DNA of 64,000 nucleotides from Streptomyces vinaceus (GTDB taxonomy: Bacteria > Actinomycetota > Actinomycetes > Streptomycetales > Streptomycetaceae). The notes below the pieces were generated by a model that made no database searches, was not told the origin of the DNA, and worked only from the letters and a program-made list of their open reading frames with translations. How positions within the stretch are numbered: position 1 is the stretch's first letter; each line of letters starts with the position of its first letter. The stretch is from the NCBI RefSeq assembly GCF_008704935.1, contig NZ_CP023692.1, positions 3,047,001 through 3,111,000 on the forward strand, read 5' to 3'. This document shows positions 24,731-35,918 of the stretch, one piece after another. The position numbers and the translations under genes are program-made.

Positions 24731-24767
24731 GCAGGGCCGGCTCCCCCGTCCGGGGAGCCGGCCCTGC
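24731..24767. terminator. Bidirectional terminator between the M16 gene and guaB3
   Basis: A perfect 16-bp stem (24731-24746 with 24752-24767) and 5-nt loop lie between two convergent stop codons. Confidence 0.85.
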
Positions 24768-24787
24768 GCGTGCGTACGGCGTACCGG

Positions 24788-25912
24788 TCAGCGGCTGTGC
24801 TGCGAGTCCGCGATCGTGACCTCGACCCGCTGGAACTCCTTGAGCTCGCTGTAGCCCGTGGTGGCCATCGAGCGGCGCAGCGCGCCGAAGAGGTTCATGG
24901 AGCCGTCCGGGGTGTGCGACGGGCCGGTGAGGATCTCCTCGGTGGTGCCGACCGTGCCCAGGTCGACCTTCTTGCCGCGCGGCACGTCCTCGTGGACGGC
25001 CTCCATGCCCCAGTGGTGGCCCTTGCCGGGCGCGTCGGTGGCACGGGCCAGCGGGGAGCCCATCATCACGGCGTCGGCGCCGCAGGCGACGGCCTTGGGC
25101 AGGTCGCCGGACCAGCCCACGCCGCCGTCGGCGATGACGTGCACGTAGCGGCCGCCGGACTCGTCCATGTAGTCGCGGCGGGCCGCGGCCACGTCCGCGA
25201 CGGCGGTGGCCATCGGGACCTGGATGCCGAGCACGTTGCGCGTGGTGTGCGCGGCGCCCCCGCCGAAGCCGACCAGGACGCCGGCCGCGCCGGTGCGCAT
25301 CAGGTGCAGGGCCGCGGTGTACGTGGCGCAGCCGCCGACGATGACCGGGACGTCGAGCTCGTAGATGAACTGCTTCAGGTTCAGCGGCTCGGCGGCGCCC
25401 GAGACGTGCTCGGCCGACACGGTGGTGCCGCGGATCACGAAGATGTCCACGCCCGCCTCGACGACGGCCTTGGAGAACTCGGCGGTGCGCTGCGGGGAGA
25501 GCGCGGCGGCGGTGACGACGCCGGAGTCGCGGACCTCCTTGATGCGCTGCCGGATCAGGTCCGCCTGGATCGGGGCGGAGTAGATCTCCTGGAGACGGCG
25601 GGTGGCGGACTCCTCGTCCAGCCCCGTGATCTCGTCGAGCAGCGGCTGCGGGTCCTCGTAGCGGGTCCACAGGCCTTCGAGGTTCAGCACGCCGAGGCCG
25701 CCGAGCTCGCCGATGCGGATGGCGGTCTGCGGGGAGACGACCGAGTCCATGGGGGCGGCGAGGAACGGGAGCTCGAAGCGGTAGGCGTCGATCTGCCAGG
25801 CGATCGAGACCTCCTTCGGGTCCCGCGTACGCCGGCTCGGGACGATGGCGATGTCGTCGAACGCGTACGCCCTGCGGCCGCGCTTGCCGCGCCCGATCTC
25901 GATCTCAGTCAC
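24788..25912 (-). CDS. guaB3: GuaB3-family IMP dehydrogenase-related protein
   Basis: The 374-residue protein is a TIM barrel of the IMPDH/GMP reductase superfamily without CBS domains. The phosphate-binding and core segments (LAAPMDSVVS, GGCATYTAALHLM, VGFGGGAAHTT, HVIADGGVGWSGDL) are conserved. The position that carries the catalytic Cys in IMPDH (GPGSICTTR in the neighbouring guaB) has no Cys here. It matches the GuaB3 group found next to guaB in actinobacteria. A cyanobacterial GuaB3 has been reported to have GMP reductase activity; whether this one does is inference. GTG 25912 is chosen because it starts MTEIEIGRGK and has GAGGAAAGG upstream. guaB lies 137 bp upstream with its own terminator. 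Confidence 0.9.
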   Translation of the reverse strand: MTEIEIGRGKRGRRAYAFDDIAIVPSRRTRDPKEVSIAWQIDAYRFELPFLAAPMDSVVSPQTAIRIGELGGLGVLNLEGLWTRYEDPQPLLDEITGLDEESATRRLQEIYSAPIQADLIRQRIKEVRDSGVVTAAALSPQRTAEFSKAVVEAGVDIFVIRGTTVSAEHVSGAAEPLNLKQFIYELDVPVIVGGCATYTAALHLMRTGAAGVLVGFGGGAAHTTRNVLGIQVPMATAVADVAAARRDYMDESGGRYVHVIADGGVGWSGDLPKAVACGADAVMMGSPLARATDAPGKGHHWGMEAVHEDVPRGKKVDLGTVGTTEEILTGPSHTPDGSMNLFGALRRSMATTGYSELKEFQRVEVTIADSQHSR

Positions 25913-26003
25913 GTGTGGTGGCCTTTCCTCTGGGTCTGCCCGTCCAGTATCCCCGAACCCCGGCGCCCCGCGTTCCGGTGACCGCTGGACGGACGCCACG
26001 CGA

Positions 26004-26033
26004 AGGGGGCGGGCCCGGATGGACCCGCCCCCT
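26004..26033 (-). terminator. Terminator of guaB
   Basis: A 10-bp stem (26004-26013 with 26024-26033, GGGGGCGGG against CCCGCCCCC plus an A-T pair) begins 16 bp after the guaB stop codon. Confidence 0.65.
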
Positions 26034-26049
26034 GCGTGGCGCTGTGGGC

Positions 26050-27651
<1,602 letters not shown>

Positions 27652-27686
27652 CTACGAAGATACGGGAGATCCGCCCCGCACCCTTC

Positions 27687-28409
27687 CTACTGTTCGGCGA
27701 GCGCGCGCAGCCGGCTGAGCGCGCGGTGCTGCGCCACCCGCACCGCACCCGGGGACATCCCGAGCATCTGCCCGGTCTCCTCGGCCGTCAGACCGACCGC
27801 CACCCGCAGGACGAGGAGCTCGCGCTGGTTCTCCGGAAGGTTGGCCAGCAGCTTCTTGGCCCAGGCCGCGTCGCTGCTCAGCAGCGCCCGCTCCTCCGGG
27901 CCCAGCGAGTCGTCCGGCCGCTCCGGCATCTCGTCGGAGGGCACGGCCGTACTGCCCGGATGCCGCATGGCGGCACGCTGGAGATCGGCGACCTTGTGCG
28001 CGGCGATGGCGAAGACGAAGGCTTCGAAGGGGCGGCCGGTGTCCCGGTAGCGCGGCAGCGCCATCAGGACGGCGACGCACACCTCCTGCGCGAGGTCCTC
28101 CACGAAGTGGCGGGCGTCGCCCGGCAGCCGCGAGAGCCGGGTTCTGCAGTAGCGGATGGCCAGCGGGTGCACGAAGGCGAGCAGATCGTGCGTCGCCTGC
28201 TCGTCCCCCTCGACCGCCCTGCGTACGAGCGCGCTGACGGCCCCGGCGCTGCCGCCTTTGGCGGCGCCGGTGGAGCCTGTGGCCGTGGGTGACCCCTGGG
28301 CCTCGTCGTCGCGCATCAATCCATGGTGCCTTGGCGCCGGAGCATTCGCGCCGCCACGGCCCGTGTTGTGCGTCGAAGCGTTATGAGCGGGTGCGCCTGA
28401 GCTCGTCAC
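27687..28409 (-). CDS. shbA: Sigma-70 family factor ShbA (SigD-like)
   Basis: The 240-residue protein is an ECF-type sigma factor with region 2 (about 85-155, [21 protein letters not shown]) and region 4 (about 188-235, [21 protein letters not shown], then [21 protein letters not shown]). Its place between bldM and guaB matches ShbA of Streptomyces griseus, which was shown to drive transcription of the principal sigma gene hrdB; it corresponds in position to mycobacterial sigD. The N-terminal 60 residues are Ser/Ala/Gly-rich. The GTG at 28409 has the strong site GGGAGGGGAGGG just upstream; an internal ATG at 28316 is an alternative. In Mycobacterium an anti-sigma gene (rsdA) follows sigD, but here guaB follows directly. 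Confidence 0.9.
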   Translation of the reverse strand: MTSSGAPAHNASTHNTGRGGANAPAPRHHGLMRDDEAQGSPTATGSTGAAKGGSAGAVSALVRRAVEGDEQATHDLLAFVHPLAIRYCRTRLSRLPGDARHFVEDLAQEVCVAVLMALPRYRDTGRPFEAFVFAIAAHKVADLQRAAMRHPGSTAVPSDEMPERPDDSLGPEERALLSSDAAWAKKLLANLPENQRELLVLRVAVGLTAEETGQMLGMSPGAVRVAQHRALSRLRALAEQ

Positions 28410-28790
28410 TGCGCCCTCCCCTCCCGCTCGACCGGATACTCCCCGAGGCCCCATCCCAGAAAATGCGCCACACCTCAAGCATGCGGCATCGCGCGCGAAG
28501 CGACACGCCCCCCGATTGTGCCCCGCCCCTCCCCGGGTGCGCACCGGGTACGGCGGGACGGGAACGGACGGGCGCACGACGCCCGGGCGGCGGGTGCGGG
28601 ACGGGCCGCGCGGGGACGGCCGGGGACGGCCGGAGGCCACCGAGGGCGGCCGGGGGACGACCGGAACCGGGGCGGCGCCGGCCGGCCGGGGCGGGCGTAC
28701 GGGACGCCGCGCGGCCGGGCGCGCGGCGCGCCGCCCCGCCCGCCGGTGGCGGACGGGACCGCTCTCAGCGTCCGGACTGCGGGCTCGCGG
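28410..28790. other. Non-coding region between bldM and shbA
   Basis: This 381-bp stretch should hold the end of the bldM transcript and the shbA promoter. It is extremely GC-rich over 28540-28740, with a tandem decamer CGGGGACGGC at 28611-28630 and several self-complementary GC runs (for example around 28695-28740), but no single clear terminator. The 130 bp next to shbA are less GC-rich. I see no convincing gene. Confidence 0.45.
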
Positions 28791-29402
28791 TCAGCGGACC
28801 AGGCCCCAGCGGAACCCGAGCGCCACGGCGTGCGCCCGGTCCGAGGCGCCCAGCTTCTTGAACAGCCGGCGGGCGTGCGTCTTGACCGTGTCCTCGGAGA
28901 GGAAGAGCTCGCGCCCGATCTCCGCGTTGGACCGGCCGTGGCTCATGCCCTCCAGCACCTGGATCTCGCGCGCGGTGAGCGTGGGCGCGGCGCCCATCTC
29001 GGCCGAGCGGAGCCGGCGCGGGGCCAGTCGCCAGGTCGGGTCGGCGAGCGCCTGGGTGACCGTGGCCCGCAGTTCGGCGCGCGAGGCGTCCTTGTGCAGA
29101 TAGCCCCGGGCGCCGGCGGCGACCGCGAGGGCCACCCCGTCCAGGTCCTCGGCGACCGTCAGCATGATGATGCGGGCGCCCGGATCGGCCGAGAGCAGCC
29201 GGCGCACCGTCTCCACACCGCCCAGCCCCGGCATCCGTACGTCCATCAGAATCAGATCGGAGCGGTCGGCACCCCAGCGGCGGAGGACTTCCTCGCCGTT
29301 GGCAGCCGTCGTCACACGCTCGACGCCGGGCACGGTGGCAACCGCGCGACGGAGCGCCTCTCGGGCAAGCGGGGAGTCGTCGCAGACGAGGACGGAAGTC
29401 AT
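28791..29402 (-). CDS. bldM: Developmental response regulator BldM
   Basis: BldM is the orphan, atypical response regulator needed for aerial growth and sporulation in Streptomyces; it acts as a homodimer and as a heterodimer with WhiI. The 203-residue protein has a receiver domain (1-120) with Asp8/Asp9, Asp54 in LILMDVRMPG and Lys in YLHKDAS, then a LuxR/NarL-type helix-turn-helix (about 140-203, LTAREIQVLEGMSHGRSNAEI). In S. coelicolor Asp54 was shown not to be needed for function. ATG 29402 with GGAGGG 7 nt upstream gives the known length. A SigBldN-type promoter lies 127-154 bp upstream. The gene stands back to back with whiD, as in other streptomycetes. Confidence 0.97.
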   Translation of the reverse strand: MTSVLVCDDSPLAREALRRAVATVPGVERVTTAANGEEVLRRWGADRSDLILMDVRMPGLGGVETVRRLLSADPGARIIMLTVAEDLDGVALAVAAGARGYLHKDASRAELRATVTQALADPTWRLAPRRLRSAEMGAAPTLTAREIQVLEGMSHGRSNAEIGRELFLSEDTVKTHARRLFKKLGASDRAHAVALGFRWGLVR

Positions 29403-29528
29403 GACCGCCCTCCGCAGCTGCTGATGCGCGTCACCTTGAGCCTCCAGGCTGGTACGTATCGTCACCTGTGCGGTCGATGCTCTCGGACACCTGTCCGGGA
29501 ACTTCTTCGTTCAACCGCCTTCGCACTC

Positions 29529-29556
29529 TCAACGATGGTCACTCGAAAGAGTTACG
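29529..29556 (-). promoter_or_regulatory. SigBldN-type promoter of bldM
   Basis: On the minus strand CGTAAC (29556-29551) and CGTTGA (29534-29529) are separated by exactly 16 bp. This matches the promoter reported for the ECF sigma factor BldN at bldM, and places the start of transcription about 120 nt upstream of the bldM ATG. Recognition rests on recalled literature consensus. Confidence 0.8.
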
Positions 29557-29709
29557 GGTCGGACGGACACCTTCGGCACTCTACGTGAGGAAGCGAATAC
29601 GACACGGGTGCCACTCTCCGCGTGTCGTCCATCTGGAGCTATGCCCTATTTGGCGGCTTTTCTTCCGTTTGGCACGTGTCTGAGGCTAGATTCCCAATGA
29701 GTCATATTT

Positions 29710-29732
29710 ACATCTACTACGACAGTAGGTGT
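29710..29732. repeat. Imperfect inverted repeat upstream of whiD
   Basis: ACATCTAC and GTAGGTGT (seven of eight positions complementary) flank a 7-nt spacer, 50-72 bp before the whiD ATG. It is a candidate operator; the binding protein is unknown. Confidence 0.4.
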
Positions 29733-29781
29733 GGAGACTTGGACCGTATCCGTCTCAGTACCGGCACCAAGAGGACTACCC

Positions 29782-30108
29782 ATGGCAGATTTCTCCCGCC
29801 TCCCCGGACCGAACGCCGACCTCTGGGACTGGCAGCTGCTGGCAGCCTGCCGAGGAGTCGACAGCTCCCTCTTCTTCCACCCGGAAGGCGAGCGGGGCGC
29901 GGCCAGGAGTGCGCGCGAGGCCTCGGCTAAAGAGGTCTGCATGAGATGCCCGGTGCGCTCGGAATGCGCCGCGCACGCACTGGCCGTCCGCGAGCCCTAC
30001 GGGGTGTGGGGCGGCCTCACCGAAGACGAGCGTGAAGAGCTGATGGGACGCGCACGCCATCGCCTGATCCCCGCGTCGAGCACGATCGGACCCCTGCCGC
30101 CGCACTGA
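29782..30108 (+). CDS. whiD: WhiB-like [4Fe-4S] developmental regulator WhiD
   Basis: WhiD is a Wbl-family iron-sulfur protein required for late spore maturation; it binds a [4Fe-4S] cluster that responds to O2 and NO, and Wbl proteins act by contacting region 4 of the principal sigma factor. The 108-residue protein has the four cluster ligands Cys23, Cys53, Cys56 and Cys62, the last three as CxxCxxxxxC, then the Wbl turn GVWGGLTEDERE. The N-terminus MADFSRLPGPNADLWDWQLL is as in S. coelicolor WhiD. The ATG at 29782 is preceded by AGAGGA 6 nt upstream. It is transcribed away from bldM; the lengthy intergenic region carries developmental promoters. Confidence 0.97.
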   Translation: MADFSRLPGPNADLWDWQLLAACRGVDSSLFFHPEGERGAARSAREASAKEVCMRCPVRSECAAHALAVREPYGVWGGLTEDEREELMGRARHRLIPASSTIGPLPPH

Positions 30109-30207
30109 CCCGAAGTTCGCCGAAACGTACGAAGGAACGTTTCTTCAGGCTGCACGCGGACCGGGACCGGCCCGCAACGTCACGCGGTTGGCCGTACCGC
30201 CGTACGG

Positions 30208-31137
30208 TCAGCGCGTGGCGGCCCGCGCGGCGGCCCGCTCCAGTTCGGCCAGGGTCGCCGCCACGGCGGGTACGCGCGCGAGGTCGGGCAGGGTCAGCGC
30301 CACGACCTCCCGCTCCACCGCGGGCTCCACGGCCACCGCGCTCACGCCCTTGGCCCGGACGGACTCCACCGCCAGTTCGGGCAGTACGGCGACGCCCAGA
30401 CCGGCGCCCACCAGGCCGACCACGGCCGGGTAGTCGTCGGTCGCGAAGTCGATGCGCGGGGTGAACCCCGCCCCCTCGCACACCTCCACCAGATGGCGGC
30501 GGCAGCGCGGGCAGCCGGCGATCCAGGGCTCGTCGGCCAGTTCGGCCATGCCCACCCGCTCGGCCCCCGCCAGCCGGTGCCCGTCCGGCACCAGCCCGAC
30601 CAGGCGGTCCGTGAGCAGCGGCCGCACCACGAGGTCCTCCCACTCGCCCCCGTCGGCCGGGCCGGCCGCCGCGGGCGGCACCGAGCCGTACCGGAAGGCC
30701 AGCGCCAGATCGCAGTCGCCCTCGCGCAGCATCTCCACCGACCGCGGCGGCTCCGCCTCGACCAGCGAGATCCGGGTACCGGGGTGCTCGGCGCGCATCG
30801 CGGCCAGCGCGGTCGGCACCAGGGTGGAGCTGCCGCTGGGGAAGGACACCAGCCGGACCCGGCCCGCGCGCAGCCCGGCGATGGCGGCGACCTCCTCCTC
30901 GGCGGCGGTCAGCCCGGCGAGGATCCCGGCGGCGTGCCGGACCAGGGCCGTACCGGCCTGGGTCAGCCGCATCTCGCGGCCGGCGCGGACGAGCAGCGGG
31001 GTGCCGGCCGACTGCTCCAGCGCCTTCATCTGCTGGGAGACGGCCGGCTGGGTGCAGCCGAGCTCCCGGGCGGCGGCGGAGAAGGACCCGGTGCCGGCGA
31101 CGGCGCGCAGTACCCGGAGATGACGTGCCTCGATCAT
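30208..31137 (-). CDS. LysR-family transcriptional regulator
   Basis: The 309-residue protein has the N-terminal winged helix-turn-helix (ARHLRVLRAVAGTGSFSAAA, then TQPAVSQQMKALE) and a periplasmic-binding-protein-like effector domain (about 90-300). A CPRC motif near residue 212 gives two close Cys residues, which could be redox-sensitive or bind metal. It is transcribed divergently from the MOSC-domain gene, the normal arrangement for a LysR protein and its target. Inverted repeats in the 79-bp gap (31143-31181) are candidate operators. It converges with whiD, separated by about 100 bp with weak hairpins. Effector unknown. Confidence 0.92.
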   Translation of the reverse strand: MIEARHLRVLRAVAGTGSFSAAARELGCTQPAVSQQMKALEQSAGTPLLVRAGREMRLTQAGTALVRHAAGILAGLTAAEEEVAAIAGLRAGRVRLVSFPSGSSTLVPTALAAMRAEHPGTRISLVEAEPPRSVEMLREGDCDLALAFRYGSVPPAAAGPADGGEWEDLVVRPLLTDRLVGLVPDGHRLAGAERVGMAELADEPWIAGCPRCRRHLVEVCEGAGFTPRIDFATDDYPAVVGLVGAGLGVAVLPELAVESVRAKGVSAVAVEPAVEREVVALTLPDLARVPAVAATLAELERAAARAATR

Positions 31138-31142
31138 CCTTC

Positions 31143-31181
31143 GAGCATAAGCCCACCTTTGGGCGCAGCGTGAATATGCTC
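31143..31181. promoter_or_regulatory. Candidate LysR operator between the regulator and MOSC genes
   Basis: GAGCATA (31143-31149) and TATGCTC (31175-31181) form a perfect 7-bp inverted repeat, with a second one inside it (GCCCA-CCTT-TGGGC, 31151-31164). They occupy the intergenic gap. Confidence 0.45.
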
Positions 31182-31216
31182 GTGCTCCTTTGAGCGAGCT
31201 CGGCTACCGTGACTCC

Positions 31217-31933
31217 ATGCCCCCCTCTACTTCCGGCGCCCCCGGCGCCCCCTCGGCCCCCCTGCGCGTCGTCTCGGTGAACCTCGGCCGGGCGGCGGTC
31301 GTCGACCACACCGACGCGAAGGGCGGGCTGACCGGCATCGGCAAGAAGCCCGTCCCCGGCCCGGTCCACGTGTCCGCCCCCGGGCCCAAGGGCGTCGGCG
31401 CCAGCGGCCTCACCGGGGACGCCGTCTGCGACCTGCGCCACCACGGCGGGGACCACCAGGCCGTCTACGCCTACGCGCGCGAGGACCTCGACTGGTGGGA
31501 GGGCGAGCTGGACCGCGAACTGCCGCCCGGGCTCTTCGGCGAGAACCTCACCACCTCCGGCATGGACCTGACGGGCGCACGGCTCGGCGAGCGCTGGCGG
31601 GTCGGCTCGGGCGGGCTCGTCCTCGAAGTGGCCTCGGCCCGGATCCCGTGCCGCACCTTCCAGGGCGCCCTCGGCGAGCGGGGCTGGGTCAAGCGCTTCA
31701 CGGCGGCCGCGCGGCCGGGCGCGTACCTGCGCGTGGTCCAGGAGGGCCCCGTCTCCCCCGGGGACCGCGTGGAGGTCGTGCACCGGCCGGACCACGACGT
31801 GACGGTGGAGCTCTGGTTCCGCGCGTTCACCACCGACCGGTCGCTGCTCCCGCGCACGCGGGAGGCGGGCGCGGCGATGGCCCCGCAGTGGCACGAGATG
31901 GCCCTGGCCCACGCGGAGAAGTACGGGCAGTAG
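31217..31933 (+). CDS. MOSC-domain protein, YiiM-like
   Basis: The 238-residue protein contains a MOSC domain, the fold that carries sulfur or molybdenum-cofactor ligands on a conserved Cys. The relevant segment is ASARIPCRTFQGAL (about 155), and DLRHHGGDHQAVYAYAREDL fits the YiiM-like group, whose E. coli members help with 6-hydroxylaminopurine detoxification. The C-terminal 40 residues resemble the helical 3-alpha extension of that group. ATG 31217 is preferred because a TACCGT -10-like box ends 6 nt before it, suggesting a leaderless message. A TTG start 27 nt upstream is possible. The LysR gene lies divergently and probably controls it. Confidence 0.85.
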   Translation: MPPSTSGAPGAPSAPLRVVSVNLGRAAVVDHTDAKGGLTGIGKKPVPGPVHVSAPGPKGVGASGLTGDAVCDLRHHGGDHQAVYAYAREDLDWWEGELDRELPPGLFGENLTTSGMDLTGARLGERWRVGSGGLVLEVASARIPCRTFQGALGERGWVKRFTAAARPGAYLRVVQEGPVSPGDRVEVVHRPDHDVTVELWFRAFTTDRSLLPRTREAGAAMAPQWHEMALAHAEKYGQ

Positions 31934-32038
31934 GGCGGGAGCAGGGGGTTTTCGTAGCCGGAAGTAGCGGTTCCGCAGCGGGAAGCGACGGTGCGCGGCG
32001 CCGGTGATCACGAAGGGGTACCGCCCGGCGGGCTCCTC

Positions 32039-32066
32039 TTGAGCTGTCGCCGGAGGCGGCTAGGTT
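32039..32066 (+). promoter_or_regulatory. Promoter of the short-chain dehydrogenase gene (leaderless)
   Basis: TTGAGC (32039-32044) and TAGGTT (32061-32066) are 16 bp apart, and the -10 box ends 6 nt before the ATG at 32073. Transcription should start on or next to the A of the start codon. Confidence 0.65.
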
Positions 32067-32072
32067 GCGCCT

Positions 32073-32846
32073 ATGACGACTGCGTTGATTACGGGATCCA
32101 CGGCGGGCATCGGCTCCGCGTTCGCCCGGCGGCTCGCCGCCCAGGGGCACAACCTCGTACTGGTGGCCAGGGATACGAAGCGCCTCGGCGAGCAGGCCAC
32201 CGAGCTGCACGACCGGCACGGCATCGAGGCCGAGGTACTGACCGCCGACCTGTCCACCGACGAGGGCATCGCCGCCGTGGAGCGCCGCCTGGGCGACCGT
32301 ACGCACCCGGTGGACCTGCTGGTCAACAACGCGGGCTTCGGCAACAAGGGCCGCTACCTCGAAGTCTCCATGGCCGACGAGCTCACCATGCTCAAGGTGC
32401 ACGTCGAGGCGGTCCTGCGGCTGACCTCGGCGGCCACCGAGTCGATGCGCTCGCGGGGCCGGGGCGGCGTCGTCAACGTGGCCTCGGTGGCGGCGTTCGT
32501 ACCGCGCGGGACGTACGGGGCGAGCAAGGCCTGGGTCGTGCAGTTCACGCAGGGCGCGGCGCGGGACCTGTCCGGATCGGGCGTACGGCTGATGGCGCTG
32601 TGCCCGGGCTTCGTGCGCACCGAGTTCCACCAGCGGGCCGGCATGGGTACGGACAACATCCCCAACTGGATGTGGCTGGACGCGGACAAGCTGGTGGCGG
32701 CGGCCCTGGACGACCTGGCGCGCGGCAAGACCGTCTCGGTCCCGGACCCGCGGTACAAGGCGCTGATGGGCCTGGTGAAGCTGACCCCGCGCGGGCTGCT
32801 GGGCGGGGTCTCCTCGCGTACGGGCCGGAAGTACGGCCCGCAGTAG
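32073..32846 (+). CDS. Short-chain dehydrogenase/reductase
   Basis: The 257-residue protein is a classical SDR. It has the cofactor motif TGSTAGIGSAF (8-18), NNAG (about 88-91), the catalytic Ser in NVASVAA and YGASK (about 150). ARDTKR after the second strand favours NADP(H). The C-terminal tail GLLGGVSSRTGRKYG resembles the DltE-like/oxidoreductase group often annotated only as SDR. Substrate cannot be inferred. It appears leaderless from the promoter at 32039-32066. The next gene begins 93 bp downstream with its own ribosome binding site. Confidence 0.9.
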   Translation: MTTALITGSTAGIGSAFARRLAAQGHNLVLVARDTKRLGEQATELHDRHGIEAEVLTADLSTDEGIAAVERRLGDRTHPVDLLVNNAGFGNKGRYLEVSMADELTMLKVHVEAVLRLTSAATESMRSRGRGGVVNVASVAAFVPRGTYGASKAWVVQFTQGAARDLSGSGVRLMALCPGFVRTEFHQRAGMGTDNIPNWMWLDADKLVAAALDDLARGKTVSVPDPRYKALMGLVKLTPRGLLGGVSSRTGRKYGPQ

Positions 32847-32939
32847 TCCGAGTGGGGCGCGGGCAGGCCGGCCCGAAACCGGCTGAACGGGTGAAATCTC
32901 CCTAAACTGGACGTGTCCCTTCCAGCGCGGGAGTGCGCC

Positions 32940-33629
32940 ATGACATTCGTACAAATAGTCGATTACGAGACCAGCAGGCCCGAGGCCGTCAACGAGGTCA
33001 TCGACCGGTACCTGGCGAAGACGAAGGGCAAGCGCACCGTGTCCCACTCGGTGGTGGGCCGGGACCGGGAGTCCGACACCCACTTCCTCGACATCGTCGA
33101 ATTCCCGTCGTACGAAGCGGCCATGAAGAACTCTCACCTCCCGGAGACGGACACGATGTTCCAGGAGATGATGGCCCTCTGCGACGGGATGCCCCGGTTC
33201 ACCAACCTGGACGTCGTACGCGACGAGCACCTCAACACGCTGCTCGCGAACCGCATGTTCGAAGAGGTCGCCGTGAAGGGCGACATGTCGGTCGTGGACG
33301 AGATCTTCGCGGCGGACTACCGGGACCACGACATCAGCCGGCCCGAGGTCAAGGTCGGCCGCGACGGCATCCGCGAGGACGTGCAGGCGTGGCGCAGCGC
33401 CTTCGACTTCACCTTCACGCGGGACGCCCAGACGGCGCAGGACGACCACGTCACCACGTTGTGGACCTGGAACGGCAAGCACAAGGGCGAGTTCATGGGC
33501 ATCGCCCCGACCGGCAAGGACTGCACGATGACCGGCACGACGGTCTTCCGCTGCGAGGACGCGATGATCAAGGAAGGCTGGTGGCACTACGACGCCATGC
33601 GCCTGATGAGGGAACTCGGCGCGATGTGA
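32940..33629 (+). CDS. Dimeric alpha-beta barrel/SnoaL-like two-domain protein
   Basis: The 229-residue protein joins two small domains. Residues 1-85 (FVQIVDYETSRPEAVNEVID to ATMK-like NSHLPETDTMFQEMM) look like a ferredoxin-like alpha-beta barrel subunit. Residues 95-229 have the SnoaL/NTF2-like polyketide-cyclase pattern (FEEVAVKGDMSVVDEIFAADY, then MTGTTVFRCEDAMIKEGWWHYD). SnoaL-like proteins include cyclases, hydroxylases and many of unknown activity. GGAG lies 7 nt before the ATG at 32940. No polyketide cluster is nearby, so a biosynthetic role is unproven. It ends at a strong terminator shared with groEL1. Confidence 0.75.
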   Translation: MTFVQIVDYETSRPEAVNEVIDRYLAKTKGKRTVSHSVVGRDRESDTHFLDIVEFPSYEAAMKNSHLPETDTMFQEMMALCDGMPRFTNLDVVRDEHLNTLLANRMFEEVAVKGDMSVVDEIFAADYRDHDISRPEVKVGRDGIREDVQAWRSAFDFTFTRDAQTAQDDHVTTLWTWNGKHKGEFMGIAPTGKDCTMTGTTVFRCEDAMIKEGWWHYDAMRLMRELGAM

Positions 33630-33648
33630 CGGCGCCGCACCCACGGGG

Positions 33649-33684
33649 AAGGCCCCGTTCCGCAGATGCGGAACGGGGCCTTCT
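33649..33684. terminator. Bidirectional terminator between the SnoaL-like gene and groEL1
   Basis: A perfect 16-bp stem (33649-33664 with 33669-33684) with a 4-nt loop AGAT lies between convergent stop codons. Confidence 0.88.
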
Positions 33685-33699
33685 CGGCGTGGGGCTCGA

Positions 33700-35337
<1,638 letters not shown>

Positions 35338-35437
35338 TCAGCCCTCTCGAAAACTCGGGTTTAACGAACTGCGCCCCTTGCCGCCCGGCAATCAGCGGGG
35401 TGACCAGGGGCGCAGCTCAAAGCAATGCTTCGGTGAA

Positions 35438-35746
35438 CTACTTCTCGATGATCGCGAGCACGTCGCGAGCCGAGAGGACGAGGTACTCCTCGCCGCTGTA
35501 CTTCACTTCGGTGCCGCCGTACTTGCTGTACAGCACGATGTCGCCGACGCTGACGTCCAGCGGGAGACGCTGGCCGTCCTCGAAGCGGCCCGGGCCCACG
35601 GCGAGGACGACGCCCTCCTGGGGCTTCTCCTTCGCGGTGTCCGGGATGACCAGGCCGGAAGCCGTGGTCTGCTCGGCGTCGAGCGGCTGGACCACGATGC
35701 GGTCCTCAAGCGGCTTGATGGCAACCTTGGAGCTGGTGGTCGTCAC
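35438..35746 (-). CDS. groES: 10-kDa co-chaperonin GroES
   Basis: The 102-residue GroES caps GroEL. The mobile loop region ([19 protein letters not shown]), the beta-barrel core ([10 protein letters not shown]) and the ending [18 protein letters not shown] are typical. The start is GTG at 35746 with GGGGGAGG upstream. Two CIRCE operators and a good promoter lie 99-172 bp upstream, so HrcA control is expected. groEL1 follows in the same transcript. Confidence 0.97.
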   Translation of the reverse strand: MTTTSSKVAIKPLEDRIVVQPLDAEQTTASGLVIPDTAKEKPQEGVVLAVGPGRFEDGQRLPLDVSVGDIVLYSKYGGTEVKYSGEEYLVLSARDVLAIIEK

Positions 35747-35844
35747 GATCCGACCTCCCCCTTCGGAGATCTCACGGGGCTAACTGTCTGGGTGGCGACC
35801 AGGTGGATCCGTCGTCGCGGGTGCCGGACCTGCCCGTCGCTGTG

Positions 35845-35871
35845 TTGGCACTCACCGGTGGCGAGTGCCAG
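35845..35871. promoter_or_regulatory. CIRCE operator, gene-proximal copy
   Basis: TTGGCACTC and GAGTGCCAG flank a 9-nt spacer, a close match to CIRCE (TTAGCACTC-N9-GAGTGCTAA). It lies downstream of the groES -10 box. HrcA is the expected repressor. Confidence 0.9.
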
Positions 35872-35876
35872 GTGCG

Positions 35877-35906
35877 AGACTATTCCGGTGATTAGCACTC
35901 GGTCAA
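35877..35906 (-). promoter_or_regulatory. groES-groEL1 promoter
   Basis: On the minus strand TTGACC (35906-35901) and TAGTCT (35882-35877) are 18 bp apart, between and overlapping the two CIRCE elements. Confidence 0.8.
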
Positions 35907-35918
35907 GCGGAGTGCCAA
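35892..35918. promoter_or_regulatory. CIRCE operator, distal copy
   Basis: TTAGCACTC and GAGTGCCAA flank a 9-nt spacer, nearly the full CIRCE consensus. It overlaps the -35 hexamer of the groES promoter. Confidence 0.93.

Larger units (their letters stand above)
29403..29781. promoter_or_regulatory. Divergent control region of bldM and whiD
   Basis: This 379-bp region is clearly less GC-rich than its surroundings. Besides the SigBldN promoter (29529-29556) it holds the inverted repeat CGGACA-CC-TGTCCG (29484-29497), an imperfect 8-bp inverted repeat (29710-29732), and a TAGATT -10-like box (29687-29692) for whiD without a good -35. Confidence 0.6.

Noticed and set aside
29468..29683. 71-codon frame between bldM and whiD
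   Set aside because: It lies over the bldM promoter, lacks a ribosome binding site and has no recognisable sequence.
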